From NCBI GenBank assembly GCA_003449615.1, contig DMHA01000295.1:1-10259 (forward strand): a DNA stretch of 10,259 bases, given 5' to 3'. This document shows, one piece after another, positions 1 through 5,239 of this stretch (position 1 is the first letter of the stretch; every line of letters starts with the position of its first letter). The position numbers were made by a program, and so were the translations under genes. The stretch is from Flavobacterium sp. GTDB lineage: Bacteria > Bacteroidota > Bacteroidia > Flavobacteriales > Flavobacteriaceae. A model generated the notes under the pieces. That model saw nothing but the letters and a program-made list of their open reading frames with translations, ran no database searches and had not been told where the DNA came from.

Positions 1-1376
1 TGATTAATAGTTTAGATGTTAAAGCATCAGAAGCAGGTGGGGAATTTAAAATTGCTTCAGAAACTGCACATAAAGTAGCATCAATTTCTAAAAACTTTTA
101 TGATTACATTGGATTATTGAAAGGAGATATTTTAAAAGACACAAAAGTAGATGAAGAATCAGGCAAACTACCTTATGAATCTATGGATCGTGGCGATGTT
201 ATTGATGATAAATGGTTTAGTCCTGCTGGGCTTTCTTCTAAAGGAAAAGAAATAAAGGCAACTATTGAAAAATATAAGACTGATATGAAAGCTGTAATCG
301 GGAACAATATAAAGTTTGCTGCCACTTTGAAAGAAATCGATTCTAAGTTTGATTTGTCAAAAGTTAAAGATAAGAATGGTATTGAGAGAGAATATTTTGA
401 ATATAATTTTAAAGGTTTCCCATCAATAACTTCTTTGTCTAAATTATCTGTTTGGCAAAGCGATGTGAAAAAAGCTGAAACTGACATTTACAGTTCATTA
501 TTAGGCAAAGCAGCGGTTTCGGCTGCATCATACAATAATTATCAGGCTATTGTTGTGTTAGATAAGAACGCCTATTTTCAAGGTGAAAATGTTACTGGAA
601 AAGTAGTTTTAGGACGTTATGACGAAAATACTAAGGTTAGCTCTTTTAATGGTCCTGGTAAGTTGGTAAATGGACAAGCTGTTTTATCTATGACTGCTGG
701 AGGTATTGGAGAACAGAATATTGGCGGATCATTTTCTTTTATTGAAGATGGCAAACCAATTAATCTTCCATTTAAAGGCACGTATGTTGTTGTTCCAAAA
801 CCTAATTCCGCAACAATATCGGCTGATAAAATGAATGTGGTATATCGTGGTGTAGTAAATCCAATTTCTGTGTCATTTGCTGGTATTGGTGACGACAAAG
901 TCTCTGCCTCTGGACCTGGGTTATCTCCTGCAGGTGGTAAAGGTAAATACAACATGAGTCCTCAATCAGGAACTGAAGCTAAAATTACAGTCACAGGCAA
1001 ACTACCAAATGGACAAACTGTTTCGGATAGTAAGACTTTTAGAATTAAAGGAATTCCTGGGCCATCAGGAACAATTAGAGGCGAAATGGGAATTGTAAAA
1101 GGACCCAAATCTAGTTTAGAAATTTCAACAATTGGAGCTAAATTAGTTGACTTTGATTTTGAAGTTGGATTAGATGTTGTGGGATTCAATTTTAAAGTAT
1201 CAGGACAGCCCACAGTTGTGGTTGTAGGAAATAAATTAAATCCACAGTGTAAATCAGTTCTTTCAAGAGTTCAAAGAGGGGATCAAGTTACTATTTCAGA
1301 AATTAAAACAAAATTAGTTGGAGCTGGTAGTTATTTGTTACCAAGAACATCGCCTGTAATTTATGAAATCCAATAA
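1..1376 (+). CDS. gldM: GldM, gliding motility / type IX secretion core protein (5' end missing)
   Basis: Partial gene. The reading frame is open from base 3 without a stop, giving about 457 residues of a protein usually near 510-520, so roughly the first 55-60 residues are outside the window. In this family that missing part carries the single inner-membrane helix. What is visible is the periplasmic portion, which in known GldM/PorM structures forms an elongated dimer of four domains. It contains Gly- and Pro-rich beta segments such as FQGENVTGKVVLG and TVSADKM-like strands, and an immunoglobulin-like C-terminal part. GldM and GldL form the proton-driven motor that energises the type IX secretion system and contacts the GldK/GldN ring. 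gldN follows 49 bp later on the same strand, the standard gldKLMN order. An internal TTG at 117 is not a real start because homology-like sequence continues upstream of it. Identification rests on family recognition plus the adjacent gldN. Confidence 0.93.
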   Translation, partial: INSLDVKASEAGGEFKIASETAHKVASISKNFYDYIGLLKGDILKDTKVDEESGKLPYESMDRGDVIDDKWFSPAGLSSKGKEIKATIEKYKTDMKAVIGNNIKFAATLKEIDSKFDLSKVKDKNGIEREYFEYNFKGFPSITSLSKLSVWQSDVKKAETDIYSSLLGKAAVSAASYNNYQAIVVLDKNAYFQGENVTGKVVLGRYDENTKVSSFNGPGKLVNGQAVLSMTAGGIGEQNIGGSFSFIEDGKPINLPFKGTYVVVPKPNSATISADKMNVVYRGVVNPISVSFAGIGDDKVSASGPGLSPAGGKGKYNMSPQSGTEAKITVTGKLPNGQTVSDSKTFRIKGIPGPSGTIRGEMGIVKGPKSSLEISTIGAKLVDFDFEVGLDVVGFNFKVSGQPTVVVVGNKLNPQCKSVLSRVQRGDQVTISEIKTKLVGAGSYLLPRTSPVIYEIQ

Positions 1377-1425
1377 TTAATTCGGTTTCTAAAAAAAAGT
1401 TACTTTAATAACTTATAATGATAAT

Positions 1426-2418
1426 ATGATGAACAAGAGAAATTTTTTAATAGTTATTATTTCCATATTTGGGAGCATCCTATCTTATGGTCAGGCAAAT
1501 TTGCTGAATGCAAAAATACCTGAAGAAATTGGATTAAAATCTGCGGCACAACAAATTTCAGATAATGACAAACCATTGGAATATGGTTATGTTGATGATA
1601 GAGATGTGTTGATGGGTAAAATGGTTTGGGAAATCATCGATTTAAGTGAAAGAATAAATTTTCCGCTTTATTTCCCTATTGATACTGCAAACATTGGAGC
1701 CGACAGACGATCGCTTTACGATGTTTTGACAAAAGCTATTAGGAAGGGAGAAATTACTGAAGTATATTCAGATAGTTATTTCAATATTAAAAAATCATTC
1801 AAAGATATTAATGCCTCTTTGTCAAGAATTGACACTACTGATGCTGGTAGAGAACAGGTAAATCAAGATCCAGACGCATTTAGAGAGCGGGTTGTTACAA
1901 GAAATGTGACAACTGGAAAAGGGAAAAAGAAAGTTACTAAATCTGTAACTGAAACAATTCCTATTAGTAAAACTATTTCTCCAGAATATATTGTTAAACA
2001 AGATCTTACTGCACAAGATGTATCACAATATAAAATTAAAGGTTACTGGTATTTTGACAAACGTCAGAGTGAACTTAAATATAGATTATTGGGAATTTGC
2101 CCTGTAACCCCTGATGTTTTTACCATTAATAGTGAAGAAAAAGATTATATCGAATTATTTTGGGTGTTTTTCCCAGCTTCAAGAGATATTTTGCATGAAG
2201 CAAAAGCATTTAATGATAAAAATTCTGCAATGCCTATTTCTTTCGATCAAATATTAAATTCTAGGCGTTTTAATGCTGTTATTTATCAAGAAGAAAATGT
2301 TTATGGCGATAGAGCAATTGCAAACTATATGAAAGACAATTCACAAAACCAGTTGCTAGAGTCTGAAAGGGTTAAAGGAAAAATTCGTAATTTCGAGGAA
2401 GATATGTGGAATTACTAA
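1426..2418 (+). CDS. gldN: GldN, type IX secretion system ring protein
   Basis: A complete 330-residue protein, close to the usual GldN/PorN length. Residues 1-22 form a Sec signal peptide: a KR-containing n-region, a hydrophobic stretch at 7-19, and a Bacteroidetes-style cleavage site before Gln23 (SYG/QA). The mature protein shows the family's conserved blocks around 65-84 (MVWEIIDLSERINFPLYFP) and 206-227 (GYWYFDKRQSELKYR). A basic loop, KGKKKVTK, lies near 165-172. GldN is periplasmic and, with the lipoprotein GldK, forms the large ring under the outer membrane needed for secretion of gliding adhesins and other type IX cargo. A second ATG lies one codon after the chosen one and would change only one residue. 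There is no Shine-Dalgarno sequence, as is normal in this phylum. It is cotranscribed with gldM and followed by a strong terminator. Confidence 0.95.
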   Translation: MMNKRNFLIVIISIFGSILSYGQANLLNAKIPEEIGLKSAAQQISDNDKPLEYGYVDDRDVLMGKMVWEIIDLSERINFPLYFPIDTANIGADRRSLYDVLTKAIRKGEITEVYSDSYFNIKKSFKDINASLSRIDTTDAGREQVNQDPDAFRERVVTRNVTTGKGKKKVTKSVTETIPISKTISPEYIVKQDLTAQDVSQYKIKGYWYFDKRQSELKYRLLGICPVTPDVFTINSEEKDYIELFWVFFPASRDILHEAKAFNDKNSAMPISFDQILNSRRFNAVIYQEENVYGDRAIANYMKDNSQNQLLESERVKGKIRNFEEDMWNY

Positions 2419-2431
2419 ATTATATTTAAAA

Positions 2432-2474
2432 TTAAACAAAGAACTCTTGCTCATTGCGAGAGTTTTTTGTTTAA
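2432..2474 (+). terminator. Rho-independent terminator after gldN (possibly bidirectional)
   Basis: The arms 2432-2450 and 2456-2474 can pair over 19 bp with two G-U wobbles, around a five-base loop TCATT. The core is AACTCTTGC against GCGAGAGTT. Because the outer stem is A-rich on the left and T-rich on the right, a T tract follows the GC core on either strand. The plus-strand use closes the gldM-gldN operon 13 bp past the gldN stop. Confidence 0.85.
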
Positions 2475-2520
2475 AGACAAATAGGTTTAAAATTATAAGC
2501 TCCCAACTTAACCCCAACAA

Positions 2521-2569
2521 ACTTCTAACTTCTAACTTCTAACTTTCCACTTCCCACTTCTAACTTCAC
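2521..2569. repeat. Heptamer tandem array, seven uninterrupted units
   Basis: Seven consecutive 7-bp units with no phase slip: ACTTCTA three times, then ACTTTCC, ACTTCCC, ACTTCTA and ACTTCAC. The array ends two bases before the ATG of the oxidoreductase gene, so it makes up the whole ribosome-approach region. The first three units are identical, which suggests recent slippage; the later ones have drifted. Such short-period arrays are frequent in flavobacterial intergenic DNA. Confidence 0.9.
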
Positions 2570-2571
2570 AA

Positions 2572-3618
2572 ATGGTAGATTACTTAATAATAGGCTCAGG
2601 ATTAGCGGGTATTTCATTCTCTGAAATTGCACTAAAAAACCAAAAAACTATTTTGGTAATGGATAATAATTCGCAAAATTCATCAAAAATTGCAGGAGGT
2701 TTGTATAATCCTGTGATTTTAAAGCGTTTTAGCGAAGTGGGTCATGCCAAAGAACATTTGCTCATTATGAATGAATTCTTTACCAATTTGGAAAGAAAAC
2801 TCAATTGTAAAGTGGATTATAAAATGCCCATTTTAAGAAAATTTTTTTCTATCGAAGAGCAAAACAATTGGTTCACAGCTTCTGATAAACTGAATTTAGC
2901 TCCTTTTTTGTCAACTCAGTTAATTTCCAAAAAATATCTGTCAATAGATTCTCCTTTTGGCTATGGAGAAGTTTTGCAAACAGGTTATGTGGATACAGCC
3001 TTGTTGTTGAAGTTGTACAGAGAATATTTAATTAAAAATAATTTATTTATTGAAGAATCTTTTGATTATTCGCTTTTGAAAGAAGAATCAGAATGGGTTA
3101 GTTATAAAAATATTCAGGCAAAGCATATCATTTTTGCTGAAGGCTTTGGGATGCACTCCAATCCATATTTTAATAATTTACCATTAGATGGTACCAAAGG
3201 CGAACTTTTCATCATTAAAGCGCCATTAATAGATTTAGATGTAATAGTAAACACAAGCGTTTTTATTTTGCCTTTGGGTAACAATTTATTCAAAGTAGGT
3301 GCAACTTATAATTGGACAGACAAAACAGATATTCCTACCGAAGAAGGAAAAACGGAACTAATAGAAAGAATTAGAGAAATAATTAATTGCGATTTTGAAA
3401 TTGTGAAACATTTTGCTGGTGTTCGGCCAACAGTTAAAGACAGAAGGCCTTTAGTGGGGACTTATCAAAAGCATAATTCCATTCACATTCTCAACGGTTT
3501 GGGAACTCGTGGCGTCATGCTGGGACCCGCAATGGCAAAAGCTTTGTTTGAAAATATTGAGTATAAAAAACCTTTAGATAAAACAATTGACATTCGGAGG
3601 TTTGATAAAAATAGATGA
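2572..3618 (+). CDS. FAD-dependent oxidoreductase, D-amino-acid oxidase (DAO) fold
   Basis: A 348-residue soluble protein with no signal peptide. Its N-terminus is a Rossmann dinucleotide-binding motif (VDYLIIGSGLAG, GxGxxG at residues 8-13), with Asp31 at the end of the second beta strand where FAD ribose is normally bound. A second FAD-contact block, AGGLYNPVILKRF (about 41-53), and the C-terminal block GVRPTVKDRRPLVG (about 283-296) followed by HILNGLGTRGVMLGP (about 305-319) match the layout of the DAO / glycine-oxidase superfamily. Substrate cannot be assigned from the sequence; flavobacterial members are usually annotated only as NAD(P)/FAD-dependent oxidoreductase. It is separated from gldN by a terminator and a heptamer array, so it is probably transcribed on its own. 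I saw no convincing promoter between 2475 and 2520. It converges on vapD with a 51-bp gap in which I see no clear terminator. Confidence 0.88.
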   Translation: MVDYLIIGSGLAGISFSEIALKNQKTILVMDNNSQNSSKIAGGLYNPVILKRFSEVGHAKEHLLIMNEFFTNLERKLNCKVDYKMPILRKFFSIEEQNNWFTASDKLNLAPFLSTQLISKKYLSIDSPFGYGEVLQTGYVDTALLLKLYREYLIKNNLFIEESFDYSLLKEESEWVSYKNIQAKHIIFAEGFGMHSNPYFNNLPLDGTKGELFIIKAPLIDLDVIVNTSVFILPLGNNLFKVGATYNWTDKTDIPTEEGKTELIERIREIINCDFEIVKHFAGVRPTVKDRRPLVGTYQKHNSIHILNGLGTRGVMLGPAMAKALFENIEYKKPLDKTIDIRRFDKNR

Positions 3619-3669
3619 TTTATTGAAAAACATAATATATCAATTGTTTCCATATTGTTTTAAGAAAAT

Positions 3670-3948
3670 TTATTCCTTCATAAAGTCGGTAAAATCTGAC
3701 CAATCTTCAACTCGAAAGGCACGAATGTCTCTAACGGAATCTTTGAACCAACTTATTTTCTTTAATTCGTTCATTGCTCTAAACAAATTAGACATATCGC
3801 TGTTTTTAGATAAATAAACACTGCCCTGAGTATTGTAAAATTCGTATTTTCTTAATGCTTTACCAATTTCAAAATAAGCATTATTATATGGCTCACCATA
3901 GTTATTTTTGAGGTCAACCACAACCATATCAAAACTTATTGCAAACAT
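3670..3948 (-). CDS. vapD: VapD-family endoribonuclease (toxin)
   Basis: A complete 92-residue protein that matches the VapD family along its whole length. It opens with MFAISFDMVVVDLK, the first beta strand carrying the conserved Asp of the Cas2-like ferredoxin fold. It continues with YFEIGKALRKYEFYNTQGSVYL, then NLFRAMNELKKISWF, and ends in the very conserved VRDIRAFRVEDWSDFTDFMKE. Known VapD proteins are small dimeric ribonucleases that act as toxins in VapX/VapD-type modules or in persistence. The start lies 2 bp after the stop of the 57-residue upstream ORF, so the two are almost certainly cotranscribed and translationally coupled. No signal peptide is present, so it should act in the cytoplasm. 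Family assignment is strong; toxicity in this organism is inferred. Confidence 0.93.
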   Translation of the reverse strand: MFAISFDMVVVDLKNNYGEPYNNAYFEIGKALRKYEFYNTQGSVYLSKNSDMSNLFRAMNELKKISWFKDSVRDIRAFRVEDWSDFTDFMKE

Positions 3949-3950
3949 AA

Positions 3951-4124
3951 TTAGGCTACTTTAAAATATTTTTCTTCTCCAAAAAATATCCTTCCTTTTT
4001 CATCTTTAATTGCTATAACAATTCCTTTGAATGGGTTTTTCTCAACATCTATAACCTCTCCTTTAACCCAAACATCTAAACCCGTTAGTTTTGGGTCGGC
4101 TATTGCTTTGTCTCCTGTTTTCAT
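3951..4124 (-). CDS. Small 57-residue protein upstream of vapD, candidate antitoxin
   Basis: The reading frame runs from ATG (complement of 4122-4124) to TAA (complement of 3951-3953). It starts MKTGDKAIADPKLTGLDVWV and ends GRIFFGEEKYFKVA. Several features suggest a real gene. Its stop is two bases from the vapD ATG, on the same strand. It alternates short beta-type hydrophobic strands with Gly, Asp and Lys turns (VWVKGEVIDVEKNPFKG, IVIAIKDEKG), as in a small SH3- or KOW-like barrel. It is free of stops although the surrounding DNA is AT-rich. Known VapD toxins can be preceded by a small antitoxin (VapX in Haemophilus), and position and size fit that role. I cannot confirm sequence homology to VapX, so no symbol is given. 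It is short enough to be missed by automated length cut-offs. Confidence 0.8.
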   Translation of the reverse strand: MKTGDKAIADPKLTGLDVWVKGEVIDVEKNPFKGIVIAIKDEKGRIFFGEEKYFKVA

Positions 4125-4141
4125 GATTTTAAAATTTTTAT

Positions 4142-4149
4142 CAAAATTA
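4142..4149 (-). promoter_or_regulatory. Possible -7 element for the small ORF and vapD
   Basis: On the minus strand this reads TAATTTTG, a full match to the Bacteroidetes -7 consensus TAnnTTTG, 17 bases before the ATG at 4124. I found no TTG at the expected -33 spacing. The pair may therefore be transcribed mainly by read-through from the XRE gene, with this as a weak internal start. Confidence 0.3.
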
Positions 4150-4178
4150 ATAGATTTTAAAGCATATTCATTACTATT

Positions 4179-4544
4179 CTACTTTTTTTTATCAATTTCT
4201 TCTTTTAGCTTTTGGTTTTCTATCTTGAGAGAAGCGTTTTGGGATTTGAGTAACTCTATATGTTCTAAAACAAAATCTGGCATGTTGAAGTAGTGAATAG
4301 TGCCTGAATTATTTACAGAACCTTTATCACCTTTATAGACAATGCGCACGTTATCTTCCTCATAAATATCTTCTTTTTTTACTTCCAATTCTTTGGCTAT
4401 TTTGTCCCACTCGGCATCTACAATTTTTTTTACCCCGTTTTCTTTACGGCTATAATTGGATTGAGTCATCCCTACTAAATCTGCCAATTGTTCTTGCGAC
4501 AAGCCTTTTTTTGTTCTGGCCTCAAATAATTTTTCTTTAACCAT
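4179..4544 (-). CDS. XRE-family helix-turn-helix regulator with C-terminal coiled coil
   Basis: 121 residues. Residues about 4-60 form a Cro/CI-type helix-turn-helix: KLFEARTKKGLSQEQLADLV, then GMTQSNYSRKENGVKKI, with the recognition helix around 27-36. A short beta-like linker (VRIVYKGDKGSVNNSG, about 67-82) leads to a charged heptad-patterned helix, HIELLKSQNASLKIENQKLK and following, at about 94-121, probably a dimerising coiled coil. It is a cytoplasmic DNA-binding protein of the kind common as orphan regulators in flavobacteria. It lies 54 bp upstream of the 57-residue ORF on the same strand and is divergent from the peptide operon. It could therefore control the vapD pair, the export operon, itself, or several of these. 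Two small palindromes overlap its promoter, which suggests autoregulation. Confidence 0.85.
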   Translation of the reverse strand: MVKEKLFEARTKKGLSQEQLADLVGMTQSNYSRKENGVKKIVDAEWDKIAKELEVKKEDIYEEDNVRIVYKGDKGSVNNSGTIHYFNMPDFVLEHIELLKSQNASLKIENQKLKEEIDKKK

Positions 4545-4560
4545 CGGTCTAATTTTTTAA

Positions 4561-4592
4561 CAAATATAAAATTAATATCATTAAGTTTACAA
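4561..4592 (-). promoter_or_regulatory. Promoter of the XRE regulator (TTG-N21-TATATTTG)
   Basis: Read on the minus strand, TTG (complement of 4590-4592) is followed after 21 bases by TATATTTG (complement of 4561-4568). This fits the flavobacterial consensus TTG-N17-23-TAnnTTTG. The -7 element ends 16 bases upstream of the start codon at 4544, giving a short leader. Confidence 0.6.
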
Positions 4593-4595
4593 AAC
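4572..4595. promoter_or_regulatory. Two short palindromes within the XRE promoter, candidate operator
   Basis: TTAAT-ATC-ATTAA (4572-4584) lies between the -7 and -33 elements, and GTTT-ACA-AAAC (4585-4595) covers the -33. Their centres are 12 bp apart and both have a 3-base spacer, an arrangement suited to a dimeric Cro/CI-type repressor. The arms are short and AT-rich, so chance is a real possibility. Confidence 0.3.
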
Positions 4596-4611
4596 TGTAT
4601 TGAATATTATT

Positions 4612-4641
4612 TGCATAAAATTGGCATAAAATGGCATAAGG
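4612..4641. promoter_or_regulatory. Three GCATAA direct repeats with helical spacing
   Basis: GCATAA occurs at 4613-4618, 4624-4629 and 4634-4639, with starts 11 and 10 bp apart. All three are preceded by TTG or TGG. They lie just upstream of the plus-strand TATATTTG at 4660, where a -33 box would otherwise be expected. This looks like a tandem activator or regulator site for the peptide operon. Confidence 0.45.
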
Positions 4642-4659
4642 TTTTTTTTGTTTACTGAA

Positions 4660-4667
4660 TATATTTG
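4660..4667 (+). promoter_or_regulatory. -7 element of the peptide operon promoter (TATATTTG)
   Basis: A full TAnnTTTG match on the plus strand, 125 bases before the peptide start codon. There is no TTG 17-23 bases upstream; the only nearby TTG (4648-4650) leaves just 9 bases. The missing -33 together with the adjacent GCATAA repeats is what an activator-dependent promoter would show. The implied leader is about 120 nt. Confidence 0.45.
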
Positions 4668-4749
4668 AACAAATTATTCTTACATTCGTTTTTGAAAGAA
4701 GCAAAGTGCACGTTGTGGATTGAGAAGATAATTGTATTGAAAATTTTAT

Positions 4750-4785
4750 TAAAAAATATTAATTAAAAAATATTAATTAAAAAAC
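4750..4785. repeat. 14-bp AT-rich tandem repeat in the peptide gene leader
   Basis: TTAAAAAATATTAA occurs at 4750-4763 and again at 4764-4777, followed by a partial third copy TTAAAAAA at 4778-4785. It ends 7 bases before the ATG. It supplies the A-rich, unstructured region that favours translation initiation in Bacteroidetes, and copy-number slippage there could tune expression. Confidence 0.8.
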
Positions 4786-4792
4786 TTAAATT

Positions 4793-5038
4793 ATGAAAAA
4801 TTTCAAAAAACTTTCAAGAGAAGAATTAAAAAAGACTGTTGGTGGTCAGGCCTGTAGGCATGTAATTCAAGGAGCAGATGGTAGATGGACTACAAGGAAG
4901 GGCACTTGTCGACAAGCAGTTGAGCCATCTGAAAGTATAAGTGGCATGATTATAGATTTAATTACTAGTCCAATGTATTGTGACACTGGATTAGGCGAAG
5001 TAGCTGTTACTAGTAACGGTGGAAGATCAAGATGCTAA
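4793..5038 (+). CDS. Double-glycine-leader precursor peptide, four cysteines (bacteriocin-like)
   Basis: 81 residues. Residues 1-18 (MKNFKKLSREELKKTVGG) are a classic double-glycine leader: basic and amphipathic, with Leu7, Glu11, Leu12 and Val16 in the usual hydrophobic and acidic positions. Cleavage after Gly18 would leave a 63-residue product beginning QAC. Its cysteines are at 21, 39, 63 and 81, that is C-x17-C-x23-C-x17-C, with the last at the C-terminus, so two disulfides are possible. The core is rich in Gly, Ser, Arg and Thr, with a hydrophobic patch SGMIIDLITSPMY at about 50-62. No Sec signal is present. The operon downstream encodes a C39 exporter plus two disulfide-exchange proteins, the machinery such a peptide needs. 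I recognise the leader class but not the core, so bacteriocin activity is inferred; a signalling or other secreted peptide is possible. Confidence 0.88.
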   Translation: MKNFKKLSREELKKTVGGQACRHVIQGADGRWTTRKGTCRQAVEPSESISGMIIDLITSPMYCDTGLGEVAVTSNGGRSRC

Positions 5039-5073
5039 AAAAAGAGACTGTGTAAAAGCAGTCCTCTTTTTTT
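5037..5073 (+). terminator. Terminator overlapping the peptide gene stop codon
   Basis: AAAAAAAGAGACTG (5037-5050) pairs with CAGTCCTCTTTTTTT (5059-5073) over 14 bp with one bulged C and an eight-base loop, ending in seven T. The left arm begins inside the TAA stop. It should stop most transcripts after the short peptide gene, leaving the export genes to read-through or to their own promoter. Confidence 0.85.
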
Positions 5074-5107
5074 ATAATAGAGTTTATAGACTTTATCTTA
5101 TTGAATT

Positions 5108-5139
5108 TTGTAAAGTATTTTGAAATATTTTTATCTTTA
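5108..5139 (+). promoter_or_regulatory. Possible promoter for the export genes (TTG-N21-TATCTTTA)
   Basis: TTG at 5108-5110 and TATCTTTA at 5132-5139 are 21 bases apart. The second element misses the consensus TAnnTTTG only at its last base. It lies between the terminator and the lipoprotein start, which would let the export genes be expressed separately. The 166-bp gap (5074-5239) holds no small ORF that I can see on either strand. Confidence 0.35.
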
Positions 5140-5239
5140 TTTTTAAACGATATTTAAATCTACTCAATTAAAATAAACAAATTCTAAGCATTTTTGCCGG
5201 ACGATTTGCTTATTATTAAATTCCTTAAACCAACAAACT

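Noticed and set aside
1397..1414. Hairpin AAGTTA-CTTTAA-TAACTT between gldM and gldN
   Set aside because: Only six AT-rich base pairs and no T tract after it; unlikely to terminate or to separate the two genes.
3619..3669. Possible terminator between the convergent oxidoreductase and vapD genes
   Set aside because: Only weak AT pairings (for example ATTGA with TCAAT around a long loop) and no GC core; not enough to call.
3587..3817. 76-residue plus-strand ORF overlapping the end of the oxidoreductase gene
   Set aside because: It lies across the end of one well-supported gene and antisense to vapD, has no family resemblance, and its composition is that of a frame shadow.
4027..4293. 88-residue hydrophobic plus-strand ORF antisense to the small ORF and the XRE gene
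   Set aside because: The Ser/Phe/Leu-rich sequence is what the complement of Lys/Glu-rich coiled-coil DNA gives; both minus-strand genes beneath it are better supported.
4587..4637. Short minus-strand ORF of about 16 codons in the divergent intergenic region
   Set aside because: Starts within the GCATAA repeats, has no resemblance to any leader peptide, and is of a length expected by chance.
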